Positions 8,806-18,409 of a stretch of DNA of 64,000 nucleotides are shown in pieces. The position numbers and the translations under genes were made by a program. A model generated the notes under the pieces. It saw nothing but the letters and a program-made list of their open reading frames with translations. It ran no database searches and had not been told where the DNA came from. This stretch comes from Candidatus Hydrogenedentota bacterium (GTDB lineage Bacteria; Hydrogenedentota; Hydrogenedentia; Hydrogenedentales; SLHB01), in assembly GCA_016215105.1 (NCBI GenBank), contig JACRLJ010000028.1, positions 1 through 64,000 of the forward strand. Reading direction: 5' to 3'. Every line of letters begins with the position of its first letter. Positions within the stretch are counted from its first letter, which is position 1.

Positions 8806-9897
8806 TCAGCCGGTCTTGAGCGCCTCGAGCGCGCGCCGGGCCTGCGCCTCGGTAATATCGGTCCGTTGGACGGCATGTCCCATGCGGTCCACAACGATGA
8901 ACTTCATCGTGCCCGCGCGCGCCTTCTTGTCGTGCTTCATCAACGCCAGCGTCTCGTCCACGGGGATTTCATTCCACGCGACCGGCAGACCGTAGGCTTC
9001 GAGGCAGCGTTTTTGCCGCTCGACGAACGCCGCGTCCACCAGTCCCAAGTCCTCCGCTAATGCGCCTGCGGCGATCATGCCCAGCGCGATCGCTTCGCCG
9101 TGCAGAAACTGTTTATAGCCGGTAACGGCCTCGATGCCGTGACCGAACGTATGACCGTAGTTGAGATTGGCGCGCCGTCCTTCTTCCCGCTCATCCTCGG
9201 CGACGATGGCGGATTTGATCTCGCACGACCGCCTCACGGGCGTTTCGAGCGCGGTCAGGTCCTTCGCCAAAATGGCCGGAGCGTTCCGCTCCATGAACTC
9301 GAACAACCCTTCATCTTCAATGATACCATGCTTTATGGCTTCGGCGAGGCCGGCGCGCAATTCACGAAGGGGAAGCGTGGAAAGATAGTTCAAGTCGCTC
9401 AATACCGTGGAAGGCTGGTGAAACGCGCCAATGATGTTCTTCGCGAGCGCATGATTGACCGCGGTCTTGCCACCGACACTCGAGTCCACTTGTGCCACGA
9501 TGGTCGTCGGAATCTGTATAAAGCGAATGCCCCGCATAAACGTGGCGGCGGCAAATCCGGCGACATCACCGACAATCCCGCCGCCGAGCGCAATGACGAT
9601 GCTCGATCGGTCCAATCCCCCTTCTAGGAAGTTGCCGCAAAGGAGGTCGATCTGGGTCAGGCGTTTGTTCTCTTCCCCTGCGGGCATCACGCACAGCGCG
9701 GGCTTGAGTCCCGCGGCCTCGACGAGCTTCCGAATCGGTTCCGAATGCAGTGGCGCGACATTCGAGTCGGTGACGATAGCGGCGGCGCCTTTGGCGCGAA
9801 GCGACGCCAGCGTTTCGGGCAAGCGGTCAACGGCTCCCCGCCCGATATGAATCGGATAGGAACGATCGCCGAGTTCGACTATAACAGTGGATATCAT
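8806..9897 (-). CDS. aroB: 3-dehydroquinate synthase
   Basis: This 363-residue enzyme converts DAHP to 3-dehydroquinate, step two of the shikimate pathway, using NAD and a divalent metal. Signature stretches are GGGIVGDVAGFAAATFMRGI, QIPTTIVAQVDSSVGGKTAV and the metal-ligand region NYGHTFGHGIE with its HxxxH spacing. The length is normal for the family. I start at 9897 (MISTVIVELGD), because the longer frame adds 30 residues with no similarity to AroB. It is the first gene of a minus-strand operon with a TPR protein and a hypothetical protein, and it diverges from the Ser/Thr kinase gene across about 260 bases in which I see no gene. Confidence 0.97.
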   Translation of the reverse strand: MISTVIVELGDRSYPIHIGRGAVDRLPETLASLRAKGAAAIVTDSNVAPLHSEPIRKLVEAAGLKPALCVMPAGEENKRLTQIDLLCGNFLEGGLDRSSIVIALGGGIVGDVAGFAAATFMRGIRFIQIPTTIVAQVDSSVGGKTAVNHALAKNIIGAFHQPSTVLSDLNYLSTLPLRELRAGLAEAIKHGIIEDEGLFEFMERNAPAILAKDLTALETPVRRSCEIKSAIVAEDEREEGRRANLNYGHTFGHGIEAVTGYKQFLHGEAIALGMIAAGALAEDLGLVDAAFVERQKRCLEAYGLPVAWNEIPVDETLALMKHDKKARAGTMKFIVVDRMGHAVQRTDITEAQARRALEALKTG

Positions 9898-10156
9898 ATG
9901 GACCCTTGGCGCTTGGGCTTCCCTATCAAATCGCGCTTCGAGGCATGAACCCCCGAGACGCGACGGATGACTCATTGCCCGCGGCATAGGACTGAAATAT
10001 ACGGGTTGCGCGAACGAGGGTCAACACGAGCGGGATCAACGGACGTGTTTACTTCACCTCGGCGCGTTCCGTAGAATCCAGGAAACACACCGCTACGTCC
10101 TTTGGGAGCGCGGCGCCGGAATTGTCTGAATTTGCGGAACGTGAGGTCTCCTTCGC

Positions 10157-12862
10157 ATGGATCGGGACAAGAATCTCCTTTTTGGAATCCTCGCCGCTCA
10201 GCTCAAGCGGGTGACCTCATCGCAACTGGCGGAAGCCGCCGCGGCGTGGGTTGCGGACCCTCAGAAGGAACTAGCGCAGCACTTGGTCGAGTCGGGGGTC
10301 TTGGACGACGCCGGGCGCAAGCTTGTTGGCGATGTTCTCGAAGTGATCCTCAAAGCGCACGACGGCTCGAGCGTCGCGGCGCTGGTGTCAATGGGAGGGA
10401 CGGAGCAAGTCGACCAGTCCTTTGATGGGCGCGTCGTGTTGACGTCGTCCGGCGGAGTGAGGCTGGGATCGGTCACCCCGGACGTTCGCGAGTTGTCGGA
10501 GAGCGTCTTGGATGCCGGAGTCCGGGAGACGCCAGGACGCTATACCCACCCGAGTCTGTATGCGTCCGGGGGCATGGGTCGCGTGCTGCTCGTTCATGAC
10601 GAGCATCTGGGCCGCGACATCGCGCTCAAGGAGCTGATGCCCTCGTGGTCCACCGAGTCGCCAACGCTGCAACCCGGTACGCCGATGCGGATGGCCATGC
10701 CCCAGATCGCGCGCTTTCTGCAGGAAGCGCGGGTCACCGGCCAATTGGAGCATCCGTCCATTGTTCCAGTGTACGAAGTGGGCTATCGGACCGACGGCAC
10801 CCTGTACTACACAATGAAGCTGGTTCGCGGCAAGACCCTTCGCAAAACGCTCAAAGAAGCGGGCTCGTTGCGTGAGCGGCTACGGCTTCTGCCGCACCTC
10901 CAAGACCTGTGTCACGCGATCGCGTACGCGCACTCGCGAGGCGTGATTCACCGGGACATCAAACCCGCCAATGTCATGATTGGCGAGTTTGGCGAGACCG
11001 TGGTGATTGACTGGGGACTTGCGAAGGTAAAGAACAGGGAAGATATTCACGCCGGCGAAATGGCCGAAACGGCGCGCTTGATGCGGCAGGGCGAACGGCC
11101 GCCCGCCGCGCAAACGGTCTACGGCGACGTGGTGGGCACGCCGGATTATATGCCGCCGGAACAAGCTCGGGGCGACATCGCCGCGATCGACCAGCGCTCG
11201 GATGTGTACTCGCTCGGGGCCGTGTTATACGAACTGCTCACGGGACGCCCGCCGTACGAGGCCGGCGAGGTCGACGTGATCGTCCAGCGCGTCATCAACG
11301 AGGCGCCACCGTCGGTGCTCTCCTGCGAGCCGGAAGCGCCGCGCGAGCTCGCGGCCATCTGCGAACGGGCGATGCGGAAGCCTCCGGAGGAGCGCTACCA
11401 AAGCGCCAAAGAACTGGCCGACGATATGCGGCGCTTCCTCTCGGGCGCGATCGTACAAGCGTACGCATATTCGTTCTCGGAGTATCTGAAGCGGTTTGTC
11501 CGAAAACACAAAGCGATACTCGCTACGGCGGCCGCGGGGCTTGCGCTGCTCCTGGTCACGGGAATCGTCTACAACGTGCAACTGATCGTCGCACGCAACA
11601 ATGAGCACGCCCAGCGCGTTGCGGCGGAGGCGGCCAATCAGCGCCTCGTATGGGAAAACTACTCGGTTACGCTGGGGGCCGTGCAGCGGCACATCGACGA
11701 TCGGCGCACTGGGCGCGCTCTGGCCCTGCTAGACCAGTCGCCTCCTGAACACCGGAACTGGGAATGGGGGCGGTTGAAGCGTGAATGCCAACCTGAAATC
11801 TGGCAGCTCTACGATTCCGATACCGGCGACAACACGTATGGCATGCCGGTGCGCATCCTGCTAAGTCCCGACCAACGCTACGTCCTGTGTCACCGTTTCC
11901 ACAGCGGTCTGAAACATGTCTTTGACCTTCAGACGGGACAGAACATCTATGTCGAAAAGGCCGGAGCTTACACGGGCTGGCCGGATTGCACCCAGTTCGC
12001 GCCGGATAGCCGCCGCTTCGCGACCGCCGTGGATGCGCAACACGTTGGACTGTGGGATTTCGTCGAAAGACGGCAGGTCACCGCGTATGAAAGTGCGAAA
12101 GGCGAAATCCATTCGGTGGCGTTCAGTCCGGACGGCCGCCTCCTGGCCGGGTACATCGTAGACGACACGCAGACACCGGAAATCGTACTCTGGGACACCG
12201 CCAGCGCGGCCGTGGTCAAACGGTTTCCATTGGACCGAATCGACGGCGCGCTCCAAGACGATCCGGGCCCGTCCGGCACGTCAGCGCGCTACTTCGCACA
12301 TGTACAGGGTTCGGTCTTGGGATTCTTTCCGGATAGCGTTCGTCTTGCGTTCACGGACAATCGCCTCGGGGTATTGAACACCGGGACAGGCGAGCGAACG
12401 TATGCGGGGCCAAGTCACCGTCTCGCGCGGTTTGCGCCCGCGAGCGGCGCCGCGGCAACGTGCGCGCTATCCGGAGCCGTACAGATTTGGGATCTGAATA
12501 CGAACGTCAAAGTCTCGACGCTGGAAAAGGCGCCTCAACTCCCACGGGACATGGCGCTGAGTCCGGATGGAAAACTCCTACTGACCTCCAGCGGCCGCCT
12601 TCAGAAGTGGGACACCGCGTCGGGGAAATTGTTGTACGAAACGCCTCACGGCGTGTTCTCAATCAACTTCAGCGCCAACGGGAACGTGTTCGCGTGCCTG
12701 GAAGAGCATACATTTCAGATTTGGGACACGAAGGCGGCGTTGGATACGGAATACCCGCGTTTCCATAAGGATGACGGCACGCCGGACAGCACGGAACTGT
12801 TCTTCGATTTTGGCAAGCAGCCCGCCTACGCGTACGACCCGCAGTGTACTGAACTGGCCTGA
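10157..12862 (+). CDS. Ser/Thr protein kinase with WD40 repeats, ends at an internal TGA
   Basis: A 901-residue reading frame. About residues 1-115 are an uncharacterised acidic N-terminal domain. The kinase domain spans about 128-440: glycine loop YASGGMGRVLLV, lysine in IALKEL, catalytic loop HRDIKPANVM (about 264-273), DWG in place of DFG in VIDWGLAK, and MPPEQARG as the APE region. One transmembrane helix follows at about 452-475. After it come WD40-like blades (VAFSPDGRLLAG, IVLWDTASAAV, MALSPDGKLLLTSSG). The frame stops at a TGA (12860-12862) in the middle of a WD40 blade, and the same frame continues beyond it for another 311 codons of WD40. The gene is therefore probably one 1,213-residue protein broken by a nonsense change, or it is read through. 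Confidence 0.92.
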   Translation: MDRDKNLLFGILAAQLKRVTSSQLAEAAAAWVADPQKELAQHLVESGVLDDAGRKLVGDVLEVILKAHDGSSVAALVSMGGTEQVDQSFDGRVVLTSSGGVRLGSVTPDVRELSESVLDAGVRETPGRYTHPSLYASGGMGRVLLVHDEHLGRDIALKELMPSWSTESPTLQPGTPMRMAMPQIARFLQEARVTGQLEHPSIVPVYEVGYRTDGTLYYTMKLVRGKTLRKTLKEAGSLRERLRLLPHLQDLCHAIAYAHSRGVIHRDIKPANVMIGEFGETVVIDWGLAKVKNREDIHAGEMAETARLMRQGERPPAAQTVYGDVVGTPDYMPPEQARGDIAAIDQRSDVYSLGAVLYELLTGRPPYEAGEVDVIVQRVINEAPPSVLSCEPEAPRELAAICERAMRKPPEERYQSAKELADDMRRFLSGAIVQAYAYSFSEYLKRFVRKHKAILATAAAGLALLLVTGIVYNVQLIVARNNEHAQRVAAEAANQRLVWENYSVTLGAVQRHIDDRRTGRALALLDQSPPEHRNWEWGRLKRECQPEIWQLYDSDTGDNTYGMPVRILLSPDQRYVLCHRFHSGLKHVFDLQTGQNIYVEKAGAYTGWPDCTQFAPDSRRFATAVDAQHVGLWDFVERRQVTAYESAKGEIHSVAFSPDGRLLAGYIVDDTQTPEIVLWDTASAAVVKRFPLDRIDGALQDDPGPSGTSARYFAHVQGSVLGFFPDSVRLAFTDNRLGVLNTGTGERTYAGPSHRLARFAPASGAAATCALSGAVQIWDLNTNVKVSTLEKAPQLPRDMALSPDGKLLLTSSGRLQKWDTASGKLLYETPHGVFSINFSANGNVFACLEEHTFQIWDTKAALDTEYPRFHKDDGTPDSTELFFDFGKQPAYAYDPQCTELA

Positions 12863-12883
12863 GGCGATCGCGACGGCAATCTC

Positions 12884-13798
12884 ATGTTCTGGAGTGTGCC
12901 GGATTTCAAACGAATTCGGACTTGGGCAACCGGCGGCGGGCGGATCAACAGCGTGGCCTATAGCGCGGACGGCCGGCGCGTCGTGTCGGCGGCGGCGCAA
13001 AAGGTCCAGGTCTGGGACATCGCGACCGGCGCGGTACTGCTCACGGTCCCGCCGCGCGCGGGCGACTCCATGACGTGCGCGGCGCTCTCGCCCGACGGCG
13101 CGCGGCTGGCGGTCGCCAGTTACAAAACCGGCGGACGAAGCGACGAAGGCTCGGACCAAGTGTGGGTTGTGGACGCAACGACGGGCGAGCGCATCTACAC
13201 GGTGTCGGGTCATCCCTACTCCGCGAACTACGTGCGGTTCAGTCCCGATGGTCAATGGCTGTTGACGGGCACGTACGGGGCCACCGAAGTCGATACCGAC
13301 GTGTCGATCCGCATCTGGGACGCCGCCACGGGAACGCGCTTGGCCGGGAGCGTTCCGAGCATGAACTGGCCCTGGCACGCGTCGTTTTCGCCGGACAACA
13401 CCAAGATGCTGGTACTGGGTCTCAGCCTCGAACCGGTGCTATGGGACCTCGTCGAACAGCGGGAAGTGTACCGGTTGAAAGGGGCCGGCGCGTTCCAGGT
13501 GTTGTTCCACCCGAACGGTGAGCGATTTGTGGTGATCGACGGGAACGGCGTGCGTATACATGCGGTGAGCGACGGGCGCGAGCTTGTCACGCTGGATCGC
13601 GGACACGTGTCGTTGATTGATCCGCCGGGCGGGGGCATTCCCGCGGCGTTTACCCCGGACGGTCGGGAACTCATCTGCCGGCGCGACGGGTCGACCATGA
13701 TCCGTTTCAAGACGGCGGACTGGACAACGCCCGATCGCAAGACCGAATTCGCGCAGGGACTCGATGAGGTGCGGCGGCTTCTGGCGCTGCCGAAGTAG
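12884..13798 (+). CDS. Detached C-terminal WD40 half of the upstream kinase
   Basis: 304 residues of WD40 propeller in exactly the same frame as the kinase gene upstream, with only 21 bases between the TGA and this ATG. Reading across the stop gives CTELA-stop-GDRDGNLMFWSV, the normal shape of a WD40 blade where serine or a similar residue would be expected at the stop. Blades visible here include VAYSADGRRVVSAAAQKVQV, FSPDGQWLLTGTYG and IRIWDAATGTRLAG. No ribosome binding site is evident before the ATG. I infer a C-terminal fragment of the kinase protein rather than an independent gene. Confidence 0.7.
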   Translation: MFWSVPDFKRIRTWATGGGRINSVAYSADGRRVVSAAAQKVQVWDIATGAVLLTVPPRAGDSMTCAALSPDGARLAVASYKTGGRSDEGSDQVWVVDATTGERIYTVSGHPYSANYVRFSPDGQWLLTGTYGATEVDTDVSIRIWDAATGTRLAGSVPSMNWPWHASFSPDNTKMLVLGLSLEPVLWDLVEQREVYRLKGAGAFQVLFHPNGERFVVIDGNGVRIHAVSDGRELVTLDRGHVSLIDPPGGGIPAAFTPDGRELICRRDGSTMIRFKTADWTTPDRKTEFAQGLDEVRRLLALPK

Positions 13799-13836
13799 TC
13801 GGCACAGATTCCCCGGGGCGGGGCTTCTGCGAATAG

Positions 13837-13915
13837 ATGGGATCGGTCGGATCGGTCGGATCGGTCGGATCGGTCGGATCGGCCGGATCGGTCGGATCGG
13901 TCGGATCGGTCCGGT
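13837..13915. repeat. Nonamer tandem repeat (GATCGGTCG)n
   Basis: Eight or more near-perfect copies of a 9-base unit reading GTCGGATCG lie between the convergent WD40 and guanylyltransferase genes. It belongs to a family of GTC-led nonamer arrays seen in several other intergenic gaps of this window (near 17480, 32100, 37527, 41507, 53323 and 58364). Confidence 0.9.
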
Positions 13916-13955
13916 GGATCGAGCGACGCGTCCACGCCCGCGCCGGATCTACGAC

Positions 13956-15083
13956 CTACACCTGCGGCGCGTTGCGGCGCTTGAGCTCCTGCACGGCATG
14001 GCGGACGTCCTGGGCGCGATCTTTCGGGATGACCAGCACCGCGTCTTTGGTGGCGACGACGATAAGTTCTTCGCACCCGACCACACACACGGCCATGTTC
14101 TCCTGGCCGGTGTCGTTGTAGACGATGCAGTCCTTGCTGTCCACGACGATGGGCTGGCCGATGGCGACGTTGCCATCGGCGTCGTGCGCCTGGGCGCGGT
14201 CGAGGGCGTTCCACGCGCCGACATCGTCCCAGGGGAAATCGGCGCGGGCGACGACGACATTCCGGGCGTGTTCCATGAGCGCATAGTCTATGGAGATGTC
14301 CTCGAGCCCCTCGAAGATCTCGCGGACTTTGGCGCTGTCGTTGTGGCGCAGCGCCTCGGTCATAGCGTGGATCGCCTTGGTGAAGTCCGGGCGCGGCCGC
14401 TCGAGTTCCGCCAGAAACGAAGAGATTTTCCAGAAGAACATGCCGCTATTCCAGAAGTAGTGGCCGGTGGCGATGAAGTCTTCGGCTACTTCCTGGCTGG
14501 GTTTCTCATGAAACGCCTTAACGGGGTAGACCGGATATCCCTCGCGCCGGCTGGCAAGGGGCTTCGCGTTCTCGGAGATTTGAATATAGCCGAACCCGGT
14601 CTCCGGCCGAGTTGGCACGACGCCCAACGTGGCGAGGGCGCCTTCCCGTTCGGCGGCTTCGAGCGCGGCCTCGACCGTCCCGCAGAAGCGGTCGGCGTCG
14701 CCAATGGTATGGTCTGCGGTGGTCACCGCCATGGTCAGCGCGGAGCCGTCTCCGCCGTACTTGGACAGCAGGTAGGCCGCGGCATAGGAAAGGGCGCCCG
14801 CCGTATTGCGCTTGGCGGGTTCCGCGAGAATGTTGGCGTCCGGGATGCCGACGCCCGCGTCCCGTATCGGGTCGACCAGGTGTTCGCCGGTCACGATATA
14901 GATGTGTTCCCGCGGAATCAGGGGCGCCACGCGGGCGACGGCCTCCCCTAACATGGTCTGGTCCGGACTGGTCAGACGAAGTAGCTGCTTCGGTAATCGG
15001 CGCCTGGACAGCGGCCAAAACCGCTCACCGGAGCCTCCGGCAAGAATGACTCCAACTCGCTGCGCTACGGCCTCTTTGGCCAT
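13956..15083 (-). CDS. manC: Mannose-1-phosphate guanylyltransferase
   Basis: A 375-residue nucleotidyltransferase that makes GDP-mannose from mannose-1-phosphate and GTP for polysaccharide or glycan synthesis. The N-terminal nucleotide-binding signature is VILAGGSGERFWPLSRRRLP with KQLL after it. The sugar-phosphate site appears as FHEKPS (family FxEKP) and NSGMFFWK. The length fits the short, single-domain form without a fused phosphomannose isomerase. The start is supported by GGAGGGTCGAAC before the ATG. The gene is alone on its strand and diverges from ftsH. The gene symbol rests on family resemblance; a close relative using another sugar cannot be excluded. Confidence 0.92.
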   Translation of the reverse strand: MAKEAVAQRVGVILAGGSGERFWPLSRRRLPKQLLRLTSPDQTMLGEAVARVAPLIPREHIYIVTGEHLVDPIRDAGVGIPDANILAEPAKRNTAGALSYAAAYLLSKYGGDGSALTMAVTTADHTIGDADRFCGTVEAALEAAEREGALATLGVVPTRPETGFGYIQISENAKPLASRREGYPVYPVKAFHEKPSQEVAEDFIATGHYFWNSGMFFWKISSFLAELERPRPDFTKAIHAMTEALRHNDSAKVREIFEGLEDISIDYALMEHARNVVVARADFPWDDVGAWNALDRAQAHDADGNVAIGQPIVVDSKDCIVYNDTGQENMAVCVVGCEELIVVATKDAVLVIPKDRAQDVRHAVQELKRRNAPQV

Positions 15084-15248
15084 GTTCGACCCTCCGCGTA
15101 TTCCGCGCTTGGCGCTACATGTAGTTCACCTGGATTCGGGGAATGGTACTCAAAGCCAGGGCCTGGCGCAACGCAAACCGGCTTTCCCAAGTCTAAGAAA
15201 GGTAATCCCATACGAACACCGTAGCCATGTCAAGAGAAGTTTACGGGA

Positions 15249-15277
15249 TTGTATGGACCGCCATCGTGTGTTATGAT
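15249..15277 (+). promoter_or_regulatory. Likely sigma-70 promoter of ftsH
   Basis: TTGTAT at 15249-15254 and TATGAT at 15272-15277 are separated by 17 bases, in the divergent gap before ftsH. Transcription would start near 15284, leaving a leader of about 60 bases. Confidence 0.45.
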
Positions 15278-15342
15278 GGACTATGAGGCATATCGCACCC
15301 GGCCAACGACGGATGCGCTAACACAAGGTAAATTCACCGTTT

Positions 15343-17310
15343 ATGGGTGGTCTGTTTAAACAAGCGTCGTTTTGGATCATTGTCGTCCTGCTCATTGTCT
15401 TCGCCCTCTCCCAGTGGTCCGGAGAGCTTCAGCGCGGCAAGAAGATACTGGGGGTCTTGGACTTCGAGCAGCAACTTGCGGACAAGAACATCAAAAGCCT
15501 GAAGTGTGCGAAGTCCGCCAATGAACAATACTCATTCCGCGCGGAATTCAAGAACCCGTTACCCGATGGGTCGGGCAAGATGACCTTTGAAAGTGACGAA
15601 TTCCCGAAGGAGTGGAAGGCGGCCCTCAAGGAACAGGGCGTTAGCTGGGAAGTGGACCGGCAGGACACCTTGCTCTATTCGCTGCTGCTCAATTTCCTGC
15701 CTATCCTTTTACTGATCGGCGTCTTCTGGTTCTTCATGTTCCGCCAGATGCAGGGGGGCAACAATAAGGCCCTGTCCTTCGGAAAAAGCCGCGCGCGCCT
15801 GGTGAACCACAGCGACAAGGTCGTGACGTTTAACGACGTGGCCGGGGTGGACGAGGCCAAGGAAGAGCTTCAGGAGATCATCGAATTCCTGAAGGATCCC
15901 AAGAAATTCACGCGGTTGGGTGGCAAGATTCCCAAGGGCGTGTTGCTTGTCGGCCCTCCAGGGTCCGGCAAGACCCTATTGGCGCGGGCCGTGGCAGGCG
16001 AGGCCAACGTGCCGTTCTTCAGCATCAGTGGGTCGGATTTCGTCGAGATGTTCGTCGGCGTCGGCGCGAGCCGGGTTCGCGACTTGTTTCAACAGGGCCA
16101 GAAGCATGCGCCCTGTATCATTTTCATCGATGAAATTGACGCCGTGGGCCGCCAGCGGGGCGCCGGCTTGGGCGGCGGACACGATGAGCGCGAACAGACG
16201 CTCAATCAGTTGCTGGTCGAGATGGACGGCTTCAACACCAGCGAAGGCGTCATTTTGATGGCCGCGACCAACCGTCCGGACGTGCTGGACAAGGCGTTGC
16301 TGCGGCCGGGCCGGTTTGACCGGCAGATCGTCGTGGCCAATCCCGATATCACCGGCCGCGAGAAAATCCTCGAGATCCATATTCGCAATAACGGTCTTCC
16401 CTTGGCGCCGGATGTGGCGGTGCGGACCATGGCGCGCGGCACACCGGGATTCTCGGGCGCGTATCTCGCCAATATGGTCAACGAGGCCTCGCTCTTGGCG
16501 GCCCGGCGGAATCAGGAAAAAGTCACGATGCAGGACTTCGAGGACGCGAAAGACCGCGTGCTGATGGGTCCGGAACGCAAGAGCCTCGTGATCAGCGCGA
16601 AAGAAAAACTGAAGACGGCCTATCACGAAGGCGGGCACGTCCTGGCGGGCCGTTTGTTGGGCGAAGCCGATCCGGTCCATAAGGTCACGATTATTCCCCG
16701 CGGCCCGTCGCTTGGCGCGACGAGCATGCTGCCGGTCGAGGATCGCCACAACTACTCGAAGTCGTATTGTCTGGCCCACATCCGCGTGCTGATGGGCGGG
16801 CGCGCGGCCGAGGAAGTGGTTTACGGCGAATTCACGAGCGGCGCTTCCAACGATCTCCGGGTCGCAACGAAGCATGCGCACGCGATGGTGTGCGAGTGGG
16901 GCATGAGCGAGCTGGGTCCCATTTCGTTCGGGACGAACGCCGAGGTGTTTCTCGGACGCGATTTCGTGCGCGAGCGCGATTTCAGCGAAGAGACGGCGTC
17001 TGCTGTGGATAAGGCGATACACAAGATCCTCGAGGAGGCCTACGCCGATTCGAAGGAAGTCATGCTGAAATACAAGCATATTCTCCAGGCGATTGCGGAA
17101 GAGCTCTACGAGAAAGAAACGCTGGATCTCGCGGAGATCGACGAAATCATTCGCCGGAATGGCGGCGAGGATCTCCTGCCGGCTCCGCCAGTCGAAAAAG
17201 TGTCGCCGCCTCCGAAGGCCGCCGTCGCCGCCCCGGCGCCGAAGACGGAAGTTCAGGAGAAACCCGGTATCACGGGCATCCCCGTGGACATCATTCCAGG
17301 TACCGCGTAG
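15343..17310 (+). CDS. ftsH: ATP-dependent zinc metalloprotease FtsH
   Basis: A 655-residue membrane protease that degrades misfolded or regulated membrane and cytosolic proteins. Two transmembrane helices (about residues 9-24 and 111-133) flank a periplasmic segment. The AAA domain has Walker A GPPGSGKT (204-211), Walker [16 protein letters not shown] and the second region of homology at [20 protein letters not shown]. The protease domain carries the zinc motif HEGGH (428-432), where most family members have HEAGH; the HExxH pattern is intact. A Pro/Ala-rich tail ends the protein. The order ftsH-folP-glmM downstream is the same as in E. coli. Confidence 0.97.
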   Translation: MGGLFKQASFWIIVVLLIVFALSQWSGELQRGKKILGVLDFEQQLADKNIKSLKCAKSANEQYSFRAEFKNPLPDGSGKMTFESDEFPKEWKAALKEQGVSWEVDRQDTLLYSLLLNFLPILLLIGVFWFFMFRQMQGGNNKALSFGKSRARLVNHSDKVVTFNDVAGVDEAKEELQEIIEFLKDPKKFTRLGGKIPKGVLLVGPPGSGKTLLARAVAGEANVPFFSISGSDFVEMFVGVGASRVRDLFQQGQKHAPCIIFIDEIDAVGRQRGAGLGGGHDEREQTLNQLLVEMDGFNTSEGVILMAATNRPDVLDKALLRPGRFDRQIVVANPDITGREKILEIHIRNNGLPLAPDVAVRTMARGTPGFSGAYLANMVNEASLLAARRNQEKVTMQDFEDAKDRVLMGPERKSLVISAKEKLKTAYHEGGHVLAGRLLGEADPVHKVTIIPRGPSLGATSMLPVEDRHNYSKSYCLAHIRVLMGGRAAEEVVYGEFTSGASNDLRVATKHAHAMVCEWGMSELGPISFGTNAEVFLGRDFVRERDFSEETASAVDKAIHKILEEAYADSKEVMLKYKHILQAIAEELYEKETLDLAEIDEIIRRNGGEDLLPAPPVEKVSPPPKAAVAAPAPKTEVQEKPGITGIPVDIIPGTA

Positions 17311-17467
17311 CAGACCTGCGAAACACATCATGTGCGCGCGCCCGCGAATCGTGTGGCGCCATTGTTGACCGTAGGAGCACAACTCCGAATATGCGCGCGT
17401 CAAAACTCGGGAATCTCGCCTCGCGCTGGGACTGCCTGCGCTCATCGAGCGCAGGCGTACGTAGGCA

Positions 17468-17515
17468 GATCGGACACGTCAGACAGGTCAGACAGGTCGG
17501 ACACGTCAGACAAGC
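17468..17515. repeat. Nonamer tandem repeat, GTCAGACAG type
   Basis: Five 9-base units led by GTC or TCG (GTCAGACAG, GTCAGACAG, GTCGGACAC, GTCAGACAA) lie in the 262-base gap between ftsH and folP. No gene is seen in this gap. Confidence 0.8.
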
Positions 17516-17572
17516 CGAAGCGACGCTGAGCGCACCTCTAAGAAATTCTCAGCTCGGGTCAGCGCCCTAACT

Positions 17573-18409
17573 ATGGCGCCGGGGGCTCTGGGACTCCGCT
17601 CGGCGGAGAAGACTCTGGTGATGGGGATCATCAATGCGACGCCGGATTCCTTCTATCCGGAAAGCCGCATCCAAGCGCCGACCGAGGCGTTGGAATACGC
17701 TACTCGGATTCTGGCCGAAGGCGCCGATCTTATCGACGTGGGCGGCGAGTCCTCGCGCCCTCATTCACAGTCAATTGGCCTGGACGAAGAACTCCAGCGG
17801 GTGCTCCCGGTGCTCGAGGCGTTGTCGCCGCTGGACGCGGCGATATCGATCGATACCTACCGTGCGGAAACGGCCCGGCGCGCGCTGCATTGCGGCGCAT
17901 CGCTGGTGAACGATATCACGGCGTTGCGGGGCGACCCGAAGATGGCCAGTGTCATCGCCGAGGCGGAATGCCCGTGCATCCTGATGCACATGCAGGGAAA
18001 CCCGTCTACGATGCAGGAGGCCCCCGCGTACGAGGACGTGATTGACGACTTGTGCGCGTTCTTCGAGGAGCGTATTGCGTTCGCCGTCGAGGAAGGCATT
18101 TCGGAAGCGGCGCTATGGTTGGATCCGGGATTTGGTTTTGGTAAGACAGTGGCGCACAATTTGGAGATACTGCGCCGTTTGGATACATTTGGACAGTTCG
18201 GGCTTCCCGTGGTAATTGGCACCTCGAACAAGTCCACCATCGGGGCGGTGCTGAACCTTTCCGCCGATGAACGGATGGAAGGGACAGCGGCGACCGTGGC
18301 GATTGCCATTTGGAACGGGGCGGCGTGCATTCGAGTACACGACGTGAAGGCCATGGCCCGCGTGGCTCGGATGGTTGACGCGATCAAAGGACAGGAGCGC
18401 TATGAGTGA
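17573..18409 (+). CDS. folP: Dihydropteroate synthase
   Basis: A 278-residue TIM-barrel enzyme that joins p-aminobenzoate to dihydropterin pyrophosphate in folate synthesis. The first signature is MGIINATPDSFYPESR, followed by DLIDVGGESSRPHS, NDITALRG, ILMHMQGNPSTM and LDPGFGFGKTVAHN. All the expected pterin- and pABA-site blocks are present. The start at 17573 keeps the usual short leader before the first beta strand, although no strong ribosome binding site is visible. Its stop overlaps the start of glmM by 8 bases, so the two genes are coupled. Confidence 0.95.
   Translation: MAPGALGLRSAEKTLVMGIINATPDSFYPESRIQAPTEALEYATRILAEGADLIDVGGESSRPHSQSIGLDEELQRVLPVLEALSPLDAAISIDTYRAETARRALHCGASLVNDITALRGDPKMASVIAEAECPCILMHMQGNPSTMQEAPAYEDVIDDLCAFFEERIAFAVEEGISEAALWLDPGFGFGKTVAHNLEILRRLDTFGQFGLPVVIGTSNKSTIGAVLNLSADERMEGTAATVAIAIWNGAACIRVHDVKAMARVARMVDAIKGQERYE

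Noticed and set aside
10157-13798. A genome-wide change of TGA to a sense codon
   Set aside because: Several genes here end at TGA with the next start overlapping it (7995, 22420, 24499, 18407), so TGA is a normal stop.
13837-13915. CRISPR-like array
   Set aside because: The units are 9 bases with no spacers and there are no cas genes nearby; it is a simple tandem repeat.
13764-14951. 395-codon plus-strand frame across the nonamer repeat and the guanylyltransferase
   Set aside because: Its first part is the GIGRIGRIG translation of the tandem repeat and the rest is antisense to manC, which has clear motifs.
15976-17445. 489-codon minus-strand frame opposite ftsH
   Set aside because: Antisense to a complete FtsH; no start signal and no recognisable domain.
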